The notes under the pieces are model-generated. The model was not told the DNA's origin. It did not search any database and saw only the letters and a program-made list of their open reading frames with translations. The position numbers and the translations under genes were made by a program. A DNA stretch of 64,000 nt. It comes from Paraphoma chrysanthemicola. Taxonomy: Eukaryota > Ascomycota > Dothideomycetes > Pleosporales > Phaeosphaeriaceae. Positions 11,239-20,831 of this stretch are shown here, in pieces. The stretch is from assembly GCA_020744225.1 (NCBI GenBank), contig JAGMWG010000003.1, positions 2,294,001 to 2,358,000 of the forward strand, read 5' to 3'. The first letter of the stretch is position 1. Each line of letters starts with the position of its first letter.

Positions 11239-13002
11239 ATGGCCTGCGCAAACGGCTCTGCGCCGTTGCTTCTGCCCTGGACGAACAACACGGTTTCAGC
11301 GGCTGGAACAATTCTTTCCAGGGGAATATCGTTCGCTATCGGCACACCTCCACAGTCGTTCTCATTGACACCATCTACACGCTCAAACAATCTCTTCGTC
11401 AACAATGCAGCTGAGTGCAAAGCAGCCACAAACAGCAGCTGCATCGGCCAACTCGGCGGCATTTACAGTAGTGCTACCTCAACGTCATTCGCTCAGGTCA
11501 ACTACGCCATTTGGGGTGGAAGCAGGGACTCAGTCGATCTGGCATCAAGCAGTTCCTATGTTTTCTTCGACGATGCCGTGGCGTTTGGTTTGAAGCCCAC
11601 CACAAACAAATTCGCATTGTTTCCTGGTTACACGAATGGGTCAACAGATGGTAAGTACAAATCTAACCACGTAGCTTCGGAACAGATGTGCTAACACACG
11701 TTCGCAGCCAGTGCAGATGCGTTCATGTTTGATGAACCAAACGCTAGAGCCACCCTTCCTTTGGGGCCTAATTCGACTTTTCTGAACTACCTCGTCGACT
11801 CAGGCCAAGCGTCTTCGCGCACCTACGGGCTCTGGGTAGGCTCTGAGTCTCAGGAGACGCCACAAGATGGCCTGCTTGTCGTTGGCGGATATGATGAAAG
11901 CAGGCTCAAGGCCCCTGCTACCACAACTACATTTCCTATGTTTTCGGACTGCCCGACATGTGCTGTTGTGACGGCCATTACCTATGATGCTGGCGGAACG
12001 AGTACTTCACTCTTTTCGGCGACTACGGATACTCTCATTGTTCATCTTGATCCTTACTCTTCCGATATACAGCTACCACCAACAATGTTGCAGAACCTTG
12101 GAGCGGCAGAGAAGACAGCAGTGTGGAATGCAACATCCCGTCGTTTCGAGCTCCCAGCTTCCACAGCGCCCACGGGTACAATCACTGTCACTATCTCGGA
12201 TATGGGTGCCCCGGCTGGAGATGCATCGAAGCCTTCAGTGGCAACGTACAAGACTGTCATTCCTGCAACTGAGCTTTACCATCGCCCGCGAGCATACAAC
12301 GCCGCAGGTGTACGCGAAGTCAACAATGCTACAGTATACAACATGGCCGTTACCAACCAAACTGGTTCCATCCGCTTCGGTACCCTAGGACTTCCGTTCT
12401 TCACGCAAAACTACCTCATTGTCGATCCTGATGCACGTAACTTCCAGCTTGCACCAGCAGTCGTCGCACCCGCCGACCCCAAAGGCGCAGATGCAAAGGT
12501 CAAGCAAATCTGCCGCGTTCTCCCCGCCACAAAGCAGAAATTCCCCGTCGCTGCGATCGCCGGTGCAGTCGTCGGCGCTGTCGTCGGCACACTCCTTCTC
12601 GTCGCCTTGTTCCTATTCCTGCGCAAACGCAAACGCAACAACACGCAACAACGCCATTCCCGTGACGAGAGCGAAGCCGCAACAACCACGTCCAGAAACC
12701 CATTATATCCCCCCACAATCTCTACCTCCGAGAACGGATCCCTGGAACTCCCGCTGCAAGCCCCGCCCGCCACTGCGATGATTTTGCGCGACGGAACCGT
12801 GTTCCCGAGTCCAATCAGGAGCAGCCGCAGCACCAAGAGTCGGAAGGATGAGGATCCGAGGAGGGGCTTGGCGCATGAAGTGTTTCGCAAGGTGGATGAG
12901 GAGAACGATGGGCGGTTGTTGGATGAGAGGCCGTTAGGGTTGAGTGAGACGATTCATTCGAAGACGTCGTTGCCCAGGGTGGTGGCGGAGCATAATGTTT
13001 AA
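11239..13002 (+). CDS. Pepsin-like (A1-fold) single-pass membrane protein, probably not catalytic
   Basis: There are two exons, 11239-11650 and 11708-13002; the intron 11651-11707 has a GTAAGT donor and a CGCAG acceptor. The product is 568 residues. The N-terminal ~410 residues have an aspartic-protease-like layout (ISFAIGTPPQSFSL near residues 30-43; VGGYDESR; late LGLPFFTQNYLIVD). Where pepsins carry DTG the sequence reads PST (LTPSTRSNNLFV), and the second site reads LDPYSSD rather than DTG/DSG. This suggests loss of protease activity. A hydrophobic Ala/Val/Leu segment (about residues 435-460) is followed by RKRKR and a Ser-rich cytosolic tail, so a plasma-membrane or wall location is likely. 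No signal peptide follows the chosen ATG. An upstream exon may be missed, so the start is uncertain. Confidence 0.72.
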
Positions 13003-13526
13003 GCACCCAACCAGGAAGGTGGATAGACGTTTGACAACTTAGAAGGTGGAGATGGAAGCGTGTCGAAGAGGGAAGTGTGTACGTTCATATGTAGGGCTCC
13101 CGGCGGTAATTTTTGCTTTGTTCTCTGGACTCTGGTGTACGAGGAATGATCTTGGGAAGGTACAATGTTGTTCTGGTTGATCCAGCCCTTTTAGCGTGGG
13201 TTCATAACTGTCTGCAGGCTTTGCAAATTCGAAAACATCGGCCATCTAGCGCCTTGAGAACTATCAATCCAAAATCTCGCGGGTATGTCGGTCTCAACTT
13301 CAGCCCAGAGAGTGGTATCACTTCCTCTTTGAGAGAAGATGGACTTAAGGACCGTTGCGCATGCACCTGCTTCAACAATCGGTCTTGAGTATGTCAGTCG
13401 TGTTAACTTGTTGACGACGATCCACGCTCACTAACTCAGATCGTCACGGTAATTTTCACCCTACAAGCCCTCGAGTCTTTATTCTCATGACGTTCTTCAT
13501 TCTTGTCATTACATGCCGGGGTTTTT
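13003..13526. other. Convergent intergenic
   Basis: This 524 bp stretch lies between two convergent genes (the pepsin-like gene on plus, bZIP on minus). It probably holds both 3' UTRs. Nothing else is seen. Confidence 0.5.
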
Positions 13527-15020
13527 CTAGCTGACCAAAGTCATTGGGCCTGCTCCCAGTCCGTCTGGCGGCTGTGGTCTCGGTGTGAAGATATCACTCA
13601 GTAGCTCCGGGAATTTTGAAAAGAACGAAGGTGCCATGGTCCAGTTCCCGAGATCGCGGACATATTCGATGAACAGCGGGCTCACGCGGTAGTCGTTGAG
13701 GGAGCCATGGTCAGCTGTGAACGTATCCTCGAAGTCGTATGGCCATGTGAATACACAATTGGAGATGATCTCTTCGAAGAAATCACACGTGCTGAGATAA
13801 AGCTCCTGGTTTAGAATAAGCCGTTCACGCAAGGCTGGCCATGGGAAGAAGCTGATGGCAATCGGATGCCGAGTGCAGCGTTGTACATGGCCTGGCTGCT
13901 CCCATTCTGGCATGTCGTTGAGAGTTCTACTGTCAGGGTTCAAGAGATATCGCAGTAGCATATGACTCTTGCACGCGATGGCTGCGCGACGAGTCTTAGG
14001 CATAGATGCCCAGATGCTTTCGTCCATTTGCTGTAGGATGCGGATGCTGGGATTCCGCTTTTGCTGTTGAGACAACGAATTCCAGCCAAGATGAATTCCT
14101 TTGAGTAGCGGGCCCATATCGATGGTGTCGGCAATAAGCGTTTCCATGACATCTACGTGTGCTATGCCTCCAAAGATGTGGTTCGCAGTCTCCCAAGCGG
14201 TGCGCGAAGCCAAAGACCCATTCGATGGACGAACAAAGCTTGAATCGAGGAGCGACATCAGGCCGCTGTCGAACTTTGACGAATAGTTTATGTTGTAGGG
14301 AAGCCATGAAGCCATAAGCGCACTTCGCTGGGCGCCGACCAAGGTCTGATTGACACGAGAGACCATAGGATACTCAGCCTCCCAAGAAGATGCAGACAGT
14401 ATTTGTTGTAAATCAGGGGGCAAAGGACACTCTGTTGTGGGCGAACGAAGTATGTGCTCCGGCTCACCCAAAAGTGTCTGTTGCGGCTCGTTCGAGATCT
14501 CATGTTGTAGCTCACTCGACATTGTCTGCCGCGGCTCGTTCGAAGGTATTTGCTGTGGTTCGATCGAGAGTCCCTGTCGTGGCTCGGTTGTAAGAGCCCG
14601 CAGTGGTTCACTCGAAGCGGGCATACCGACTTCATCTTCGGAACTGCTGTTTTGAATATGATCGACCCTAGTAAGGACAGGAACGTGGTTGCTCTCACTG
14701 GCCGGCGAAACGGCGCTTCCAGCGTTTTGTAAGGTCGCAATAGTGCCCGATATGATATCTTGAAGCCTTTGGATTTCCTTTCGCAGCCCTTCATTCTCAT
14801 CCACCAGCCTAGCAATAATCTCGTCCTTGTTGTTGTTCTTAAGGGTATTGATTGTATTTTCTAGATGCTGAAGACGATTCTTGGTGTTCTGACGCAGCTT
14901 TCGCTGAGCAGCTCGATCCCATGCCCTTTTCCTGGCCTTTTGAGCCTCGGAATCGAGCTGGTGTCGCTCTGTGGGTTGCATGGCATCTCTTTTTCGCCCC
15001 GACCTTGTCGTTGCGCGCAT
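13527..15020 (-). CDS. bZIP transcription factor with DUF3425 domain
   Basis: A single exon encodes 497 residues. Residues ~27-65 form a bZIP basic region of the DRxAQRxxR type (KARKRAWDRAAQRKLRQ), followed by a leucine-zipper-like coiled coil to about residue 90. A glutamate/proline repeat occupies residues 138-193 (annotated separately). The C-terminal region (~360-470; STCDFFEEI, NCVFTWPYDFEDTF, SPLFIEYVRDLGNW) matches the DUF3425 module common in Pezizomycotina bZIPs. The gene lies at the left edge of the catabolic gene block and reads away from it. A second, shorter bZIP of the same basic-region type lies at 31862-32749. A local regulatory role is inferred from position. TGACTC occurs in its own upstream region (15280-15285). 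Confidence 0.88.
   Translation of the reverse strand: MRATTRSGRKRDAMQPTERHQLDSEAQKARKRAWDRAAQRKLRQNTKNRLQHLENTINTLKNNNKDEIIARLVDENEGLRKEIQRLQDIISGTIATLQNAGSAVSPASESNHVPVLTRVDHIQNSSSEDEVGMPASSEPLRALTTEPRQGLSIEPQQIPSNEPRQTMSSELQHEISNEPQQTLLGEPEHILRSPTTECPLPPDLQQILSASSWEAEYPMVSRVNQTLVGAQRSALMASWLPYNINYSSKFDSGLMSLLDSSFVRPSNGSLASRTAWETANHIFGGIAHVDVMETLIADTIDMGPLLKGIHLGWNSLSQQQKRNPSIRILQQMDESIWASMPKTRRAAIACKSHMLLRYLLNPDSRTLNDMPEWEQPGHVQRCTRHPIAISFFPWPALRERLILNQELYLSTCDFFEEIISNCVFTWPYDFEDTFTADHGSLNDYRVSPLFIEYVRDLGNWTMAPSFFSKFPELLSDIFTPRPQPPDGLGAGPMTLVS
14442..14609 (-). repeat. 24-bp coding minisatellite (7 degenerate copies) inside bZIP gene
   Basis: Seven copies of an 8-residue unit, consensus EPQQxxSx, run from residue 138 to 193 of the bZIP: EPLRALTT, EPRQGLSI, EPQQIPSN, EPRQTMSS, ELQHEISN, EPQQTLLG, EPEHILRS. 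The DNA period is 24 bp, with the recurring core GGCTCG/GGTTC on the plus strand. It makes a Glu/Pro/Gln-rich spacer between the zipper and the DUF3425 domain. Copy number may vary between strains. Confidence 0.85.
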
Positions 15021-15777
15021 TGTTCAGCTCGGTGCTGTGGTTTCTCGACTCCTCACAAAGCTGTGAGTGAGACAGTCACCAGCTTGCGGGGTTGCGTCCG
15101 AAGCACTCTGTCGTCTTGGGATGCAAAGGCGAATTCGCAAGGAATCGCGACCGCTCAGGAACGGGACCGCGGGGAATCTCCACCGCCAAAACTTAATGCG
15201 GGGAAAGTAGCTGAAGGCTGCGGCGCTCTTGGGCCGTCCCTATTCGGCTAGATCCGAAACTTCCCGCACAAGCCGACTCTGACTCAGTGCACTATGAATC
15301 GACCTCTTCAGTACACTTGATTACTTCAGATCTGGGATCCTGCCAATGTCGCAAGACGTCTGGAAGCTCATTCTGCCTACACTTCCCGAGAGCTCACGTG
15401 CTCATGTGCAGAGGCACGCGATCCTGAAGAACCGGATTGGTTCATGTTCTTCTCGCAAGCGTGCTCGTATAGCCTGCATCGCTCTTATGACCAAAGATGA
15501 AGCCGATCAGATGCGCTGTTGGTCGCGCACCAACTAGCCACGCGTTCAGGAGGCTTTCTGGTCCATTATCTGAAAAGTTGACGCACATTGATAGTGCACT
15601 CATCGCAATTGAATACGCGCAACATGCTCTCTCCAAATGCGATTCCTGGCTGACTCCACGCCCATCGGTCTCAGTGGGTTCCAGCATCCAGGCGTGCAGG
15701 ACAGATTGAACTTGATCAGCTCGGGATCATTCCCGGCATAATTGCTGCAAATAGATTTGTAGCTACACGCTTCTCAT
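15021..15777. other. Intergenic upstream of bZIP, downstream of hydrolase
   Basis: This 757 bp stretch contains the bZIP promoter; an AP-1-like word GACTCTGACTCAG is at 15275-15287. It also holds the hydrolase 3' end. Short open frames at 15346 and 15497 look like noise. Confidence 0.5.
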
Positions 15778-16896
15778 TCAATATACACTCGTCAGCCAAT
15801 CCCAAATTTCCTTGGACATCGGTCCATGTTCCAAGCCACTCTGCGAGTCAAGTATGCTTTCTACGTGCACCTGTCGCTCACATTCGACGGTCTTGATACT
15901 GACTCCAGCCTTTACCAAGGTTTCAGCAACCTCTGCGATGCTATCTCTGAATACCTCATGTTCTCCCCATACCAGGAGCGTTTTCTCGACGGGAACAGCT
16001 CTCCACCAATCAGCATCTGCTTTTATAGGTTCAGAGAAGTTGTCTCGTTCCTCTGGCCCAGCAAAGACATCAGCCCATTCTAGCATACCGCTTGCAGAGA
16101 CAAGGTCACGGTCAGCGTTAAGCCGGTATGATTCCCAATCTTTTGAGAAGCTGACCCATGGGGAGATCAGCAACGCTCCTTTCAGCGGAGTGGAGAGTTG
16201 CAAAGCAGGAATGGACGGATGGGAGTGGCTGATGCTTGAAAGTAGGCCAAGAACCATGTTGCCGCCAGCCGAGTCACCACCAACGACAATCTAGAAAAAA
16301 AATGTTAAAATGATATAGCCACTGATTCTGAACGGTACTTACACGAGAAGGTGGGTAGCCAGCAGCTATGACATACCGCAGAGCCTGCACCGCTTGCAGG
16401 TATTGTGTTGGGTATTTCGTCACCGGAGTAAGACCTGTCAGAAATGAGACGATTCATCAATGGCTTTTATCTTAGAATGCAAGTATATAGATGCATAGAA
16501 CTGACCGTATTCTAGGACAGCCACGAGTAGTTTATTGCCTGCTGTCGCAGCCTTTTCCATGCATGAAGCGAGAAACTGGATGTGGCCAGGAAATGCTGGC
16601 AAACCAAATCCACCACCTGAGACACATATGTTACTTTCTGGTCTACTATAAAGTCTTGGATAAATCTTACCATGGAAGTACAACAGGACATTGGCTGCAC
16701 TGCGGTCCCCTATCCAATGTAGCTTTGCACCTTTAGAGTATGGTATCTCTTCCACCTGCCATGGAAGTTGTAGATCTTTGCATTGCTCTGGTATTATCTT
16801 CTCGTCAGGTATCGAGGCGGCGTTGGCAGCCTCTGCCGAAGATAGAGCCTGTCTAAGCGCGGCATTGCGGGCATCGTGTTGACTAGAGCGCGACAT
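15778..16896 (-). CDS. Alpha/beta hydrolase, HSL/esterase family
   Basis: Four exons on the minus strand (16896-16671, 16616-16506, 16434-16343, 16290-15778) encode 313 residues. The three introns (54, 71 and 52 bp) have GT-AG borders and keep frame. Splicing joins the oxyanion-hole motif HGGGFG (residues 75-80). The nucleophile elbow GDSAGG is at 148-153 (Ser150). The likely acid is Glu255 (WGEHEVF) and the likely base His285 (VHVES). These place it in the hormone-sensitive-lipase-like esterase group. No signal peptide, membrane segment or PTS1 is evident (C-terminus TSVY), so it is probably cytosolic. It is divergent from the crotonase gene across a 620 bp promoter. In this cluster it could hydrolyse an ester or lactone made by the Baeyer-Villiger enzyme (inference). 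The ATG at 16896 is preferred over upstream in-frame ATGs because the family starts near here. Confidence 0.87.
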
Positions 16897-17516
16897 GTTA
16901 ACGATGAGTGGAAGAGTAGCAAAAGTCGCTTGATACGGCTGAAAACCTGGGGTACTCCACAACGCTAATGTACATCGTATCATGCATGCTCTCAAGTGGT
17001 CTGACTTGTCAGGTTGGTAACCTCGGGACATCAATTGCGGGCAACTTGATTAAATTCAGCTGCATGGTTGGTGGGGGAGGCTGACTCCGGGAACGCCGAG
17101 TCAGACTCGTAGGGCCGATCGCTAGGATATGCCGCTCTCCAGGAAGCTAGCTGGCCCAATAAGCTCGGGACATGGTAGTTGGCCAGAGATCACATGTTAT
17201 AACGATCAAAGACATTTTCTTAAGGTGATAACGCAGAAACACTGCGAGACCTCGCCATGGTGGTATAAGCCCAAATGCCAGAAACTTCTCGGCTATATAG
17301 GTAGCATTCCATATTGAAAGGTGAGATGAAACTCAATGATCGTTTCAAGCCCATAGCAGCATCTGAATTATTGGATCAATACTGATCTAAATCCAGTTCA
17401 CCAAAACTATCGCGCGATTTTTATAGATCACGATAATTCGAGGTGAGCAAAAATCCACTTTTGATATTCGCATCTCATCCCTTCATCGTTAGCTCGTAGT
17501 GCCGTCGTTCCCTACC
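16897..17516. promoter_or_regulatory. Divergent promoter, hydrolase / enoyl-CoA hydratase
   Basis: This 620 bp shared intergenic region contains GTGGGGGAGG (17071-17080), TGACTC (17082-17087) and CGAGTCAGACTCG (17097-17109, an imperfect palindrome with CGAGT/ACTCG arms). The same GTGGGGGAGG and CGAGTCAGACTC words occur upstream of the carboxyltransferase gene. They are candidate sites for the local bZIP and zinc-finger regulators; binding is not demonstrated. Confidence 0.5.
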
Positions 17517-18338
17517 ATGGACGCTCATGTAATCAGTCGAAGAGATGGATCTACATTATTCCTCACGCTCAACAACGTCGCCAAGGCAAATTCCGTTTCT
17601 GCCGATATGCTACACAGCCTCCAAATCGCCTTCGAATCTGCGGGCTATGACGATGGAATAACGGCTGTTGTGCTCACGGGGAATGGAAAATTCTTTTGCA
17701 CCGGCATGGACTTCTCGTCAGATAGTGATGCAACTGCCGAGCTCTCCCCTCAACTTCACGACCAAAAATACCACAAAGCCGTCCGACTGTTCGACACCAT
17801 CAGCTCATGCGCGAAGACAACAATTGCCTTGGTCAATGGCTCTTGTTATGGTGGTGGGAACGGGATTGTCTTCGCATGCGACATTCGCATCGCTGTAAGG
17901 ACCGCGAAATTTGTGCTTTCGGAGGTCAAACGAGGGCTTTCGCCTGCGACAATATCTCGCTACCTCGTCCGAGAATGGGGCACCTCGCTCGCACGCGAAG
18001 CCATGGTCACAGGACGCATGATCGGCATTGAAGAACTGTTCCCGTTGCGGGCCGTTCATCATGTAGTGAAGGATGTTGAGGAGGGAAAGAAACGGGTGGC
18101 CGAAGTTTTGGAGGGTCTCAAGTCTTGTGCTCCACGGGCTGTCGCTCAGAGTAAACGGCTTGTCAACGCCGTATATGAAGAAAATAGTCGCGAGAGCGGG
18201 CAAGTGATAAAAGAGGTGTTTTTGGACATGACGAAGCCTAGCGATGAAGCTGACTATGGCATCTCGCAATTCAGGAAAGGTGTACGAACTGTGGATTGGG
18301 AGTCTTGGTATAGATCGAAGACAGTTCCCAAGCTATAG
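17517..18338 (+). CDS. Enoyl-CoA hydratase/isomerase (crotonase) family protein, PTS1-like C-terminus PKL
   Basis: A single exon encodes 273 residues. The start is the ATG at 17517 in an ACCATGG context; the frame extends 18 bases upstream only through a GTG. The crotonase fold is evident. The first oxyanion segment is GKFFCTGMDFSS (57-68) and the second is NGSCYGGGNGIVFACDIRIA (107-126). At the position of rat crotonase Glu144 (GGGCE) this protein has Gly (GGGNG). The second catalytic glutamate is conserved as Glu136 (LSEVKRG), the pattern of isomerases or atypical crotonases. The C-terminus VPKL is a possible peroxisomal PTS1 variant. In bacterial Atu/Liu pathways this fold hydrates (isohexenyl/methyl)glutaconyl-CoA. 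The missing glutamate leaves the reaction open. Confidence 0.87.
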   Translation: MDAHVISRRDGSTLFLTLNNVAKANSVSADMLHSLQIAFESAGYDDGITAVVLTGNGKFFCTGMDFSSDSDATAELSPQLHDQKYHKAVRLFDTISSCAKTTIALVNGSCYGGGNGIVFACDIRIAVRTAKFVLSEVKRGLSPATISRYLVREWGTSLAREAMVTGRMIGIEELFPLRAVHHVVKDVEEGKKRVAEVLEGLKSCAPRAVAQSKRLVNAVYEENSRESGQVIKEVFLDMTKPSDEADYGISQFRKGVRTVDWESWYRSKTVPKL

Positions 18339-18601
18339 CCCTGCTACCAGGGTAGCTACTCGAACAGAAGGTTCAAAGTCTATTGCCATAAGGACTAACG
18401 CAGTATATGTAACATCGTCAAATCAGAAGTCTAGCCTAGCAACTTGAAATAGCATTATTGCGGCGGAAAAACTTAGTTTAAGCTCAGAATTCCGACAGCT
18501 AACATCCACGCGCCAAATTCGAGGCCCAAGACTCACGTGAACTGGTGGTAAAGCAGAACCCACGATGGCACTAAGTCATATGATTCGACGTCAAGAGAGG
18601 T

Positions 18602-20278
18602 CTAAAGTTTGGCCATGCGATGTCCATAACTCAATGAACAGATTCCCGTCCGTGCTTCATGCAGCTTGGCGCGTAGAAGTTTTCCAGTAGCATTTCTTGG
18701 AAGCTCTCGTACTTCCCACACGCCACCGCGAAGCTTTTTGTAACCGCTCACCTGCTTATCAACCGCAGCATGAAGTTCAATTAGTGCCACTCTCTTTTCC
18801 TCTGCTGATAGCGCTGGGTCTTTCAAAACAACATATCCGGCCGGAACTTCAGTCAGCTGTGTTGCGTCGTATCGGCCGCCGACCGCTGCCTCATGCACCA
18901 GCGGATCAGCGCCAAGATAGATTTCCAGCTCTACCGGACTGACTTGGAAACCTTTATACTTTATGAGCTCCTTGGTGCGCCCGACAACGGATAGCCAGCC
19001 TTCCTTTGATATAGTGCATACATCGCCAGTGTTGTACCATCCAGGGAGTGGAAAGGCTGCTTTGCTTGCGCTTTCATTGAAGACGTATCCACGAGTGATA
19101 TTTGGTCCACGCACCCAAAGCTCTCCTGGACCTCCTTCTGGCGCGTCTTCCCCATTTTCTTTTTTAAGCATAGCTTGCACATTTGGTAGAAGACCTCCTA
19201 TAGTACCAATCGGTGGGGCTTCTTCCAATTTCTGATATGCAACGTATGGCGCAGCTTCCGTCATGCCGTATAGATTGACGATCCTCCATGGCGCTCGACT
19301 AACCAACTTGGCTATCTGCTCTTCATCCATTGACAGCTGACCAACGGTAAAGGATCGAGACGAGGAAAAGTCGTACCGGCTCGTAAGATCCGAAGTGGCT
19401 AACTCAAGAGCCACCGATGGTATTAGCAAATGGTTCGTAGATTGATTTGACTCCACAAGCTGAGCATAGGTTTCTATGTCAAATGTGGGCATGGCATGAT
19501 ACATCATTCCCGTCCAGGGTGCGAAGAATACTGCAGGCATAGTTTGCGCAATGTGAACGTATGGCGTATACGCTACATGTCGTGCTGAAGCGGGCCACTG
19601 AGCCGGGTCATGCGCAAATAGTTGATAGCAATTCGCAACATAGTTGAAATGAGTCAATTCAACCCCTTTGGGACTGCCAGTTGTACCAGAAGAAAGATGT
19701 ATCGTTGCTAGTCGTTTCGAAGTATCGTCGTAGTGAGGTATTCCGAGGATTTCCTCACCGATTATGTCGTCGGGCGAGTGAACGTACCCAGGGGCACTTT
19801 TGATAACGGTGATGACTTGCGGTCGCCCCCACTGAATATTGCGCTCGGCAAAGCGTTTCTCCGCCAGTCGCACAGCTTCTGCGACCTTTTCTAGCTCTGG
19901 GCCGTAGACGAAAATGAAGTGCGGTCGGGTTATGTTAATGGCGTGCGCAATTTCGGTCATGACCAGGGCATGATTGACGGGGCACGCTACGCCGCCTGAC
20001 CATAGTATGGCATGAACCAGCTCGACGTAGTCAACCGAGTTTGGCACAAGAACCATCCATCGACTTTGATCTTGTGGTTGAAAGTGCTTGAGAAGACCAT
20101 GGGCGATCCGTCCGGCGCGGGTTCTTAATTCGGCGATGGTCAGACTGCGGTTAGACAGGTTGTCTTTGGCAATCAGATGAGAGTCGAGCAGCTTTCTGCC
20201 TCCGGCGCTTTGGTGAAGAAGCTCGGTAAGGCTTAAGTCTTGCGGAATGTCGATTGTCTCGTTCTGGTAAATTCGCAT
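18602..20278 (-). CDS. Peroxisomal acyl-CoA / aryl-CoA ligase (AMP-binding, 4CL-like)
   Basis: A single exon encodes 558 residues. The ANL-superfamily motifs are complete: P-loop HLSSGTTGSPKGVELTH (194-210), YGMTEAAP, the WYNTGD...GWLSVVGRTKELIKYKGFQVSP hinge region, and the C-terminal lysine motif RNATGKLLRAKL. The protein ends in MAKL, a classical PTS1, so import into peroxisomes is expected. It activates a carboxylic acid to its CoA thioester through an acyl-adenylate. Closest by motif are 4-coumarate-CoA-ligase-like fungal enzymes; the acid substrate is not evident. It is divergent from the AtuA-like gene, sharing a 553 bp promoter. In the proposed pathway it would introduce CoA after peripheral oxidation. 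Confidence 0.92.
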   Translation of the reverse strand: MRIYQNETIDIPQDLSLTELLHQSAGGRKLLDSHLIAKDNLSNRSLTIAELRTRAGRIAHGLLKHFQPQDQSRWMVLVPNSVDYVELVHAILWSGGVACPVNHALVMTEIAHAINITRPHFIFVYGPELEKVAEAVRLAEKRFAERNIQWGRPQVITVIKSAPGYVHSPDDIIGEEILGIPHYDDTSKRLATIHLSSGTTGSPKGVELTHFNYVANCYQLFAHDPAQWPASARHVAYTPYVHIAQTMPAVFFAPWTGMMYHAMPTFDIETYAQLVESNQSTNHLLIPSVALELATSDLTSRYDFSSSRSFTVGQLSMDEEQIAKLVSRAPWRIVNLYGMTEAAPYVAYQKLEEAPPIGTIGGLLPNVQAMLKKENGEDAPEGGPGELWVRGPNITRGYVFNESASKAAFPLPGWYNTGDVCTISKEGWLSVVGRTKELIKYKGFQVSPVELEIYLGADPLVHEAAVGGRYDATQLTEVPAGYVVLKDPALSAEEKRVALIELHAAVDKQVSGYKKLRGGVWEVRELPRNATGKLLRAKLHEARTGICSLSYGHRMAKL

Positions 20279-20831
20279 TTTAGCTGTGGTGACAAGCTGC
20301 TTGTTGACTGAGAGGCGTGCGGATCGGGTCAGGGCGGCTTCGAGAACAGCAAAGCGAATGGTATATGGATATCGGATGTGATGTCATGAATGAGAATGTG
20401 AAGTGCATTACTTAGAGCTCGCGGTGAATTGATGCGCAATAAACGTGTGACAACTAGACCGACTTCTTAGCACTCTAGTTTCGTGATTGAAGCGCGATTT
20501 CCTGACTTGGTAAACTATGACTCGTTCGGCTATACTCCATTGCAGGAAATGCCGAACGCCGTTTCCTGGAGTTGGTGGGACTATGACTCGGGTGGATCTG
20601 ACATCGGTCCACGACGCCGCGGAAGTGGGGATTGCGCTTGAGATCGCCCGAAGTTGTAGCGACCATCGAGTGCGCACAACTACAAGCCTCACCAGAGTTG
20701 AAAGAAAGTGAAAAACTACTTACTGCATGTCGCGCATGCCCTCCGTATTTTATTCGCTATTCTCCGCACGACTACGTTCTCGATTCGGTCGACACTTTGA
20801 AGAACTCAGTGACCACTAGAACGATCGCAAA
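20279..20831. promoter_or_regulatory. Divergent promoter, acyl-CoA ligase / AtuA-like gene
   Basis: This 553 bp region contains AACTATGACTCG (20513-20524) and a second CTATGACTCG (20581-20590). It also has an inverted pair CGTTCGGC...GCCGAACG (about 20523-20558) and an AGTGGGGA word near 20624. The same 12-base AACTATGACTCG recurs at 37464-37475, upstream of the membrane-protein gene. The TGACTC cores resemble Gcn4/AP-1 half sites. Confidence 0.5.
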
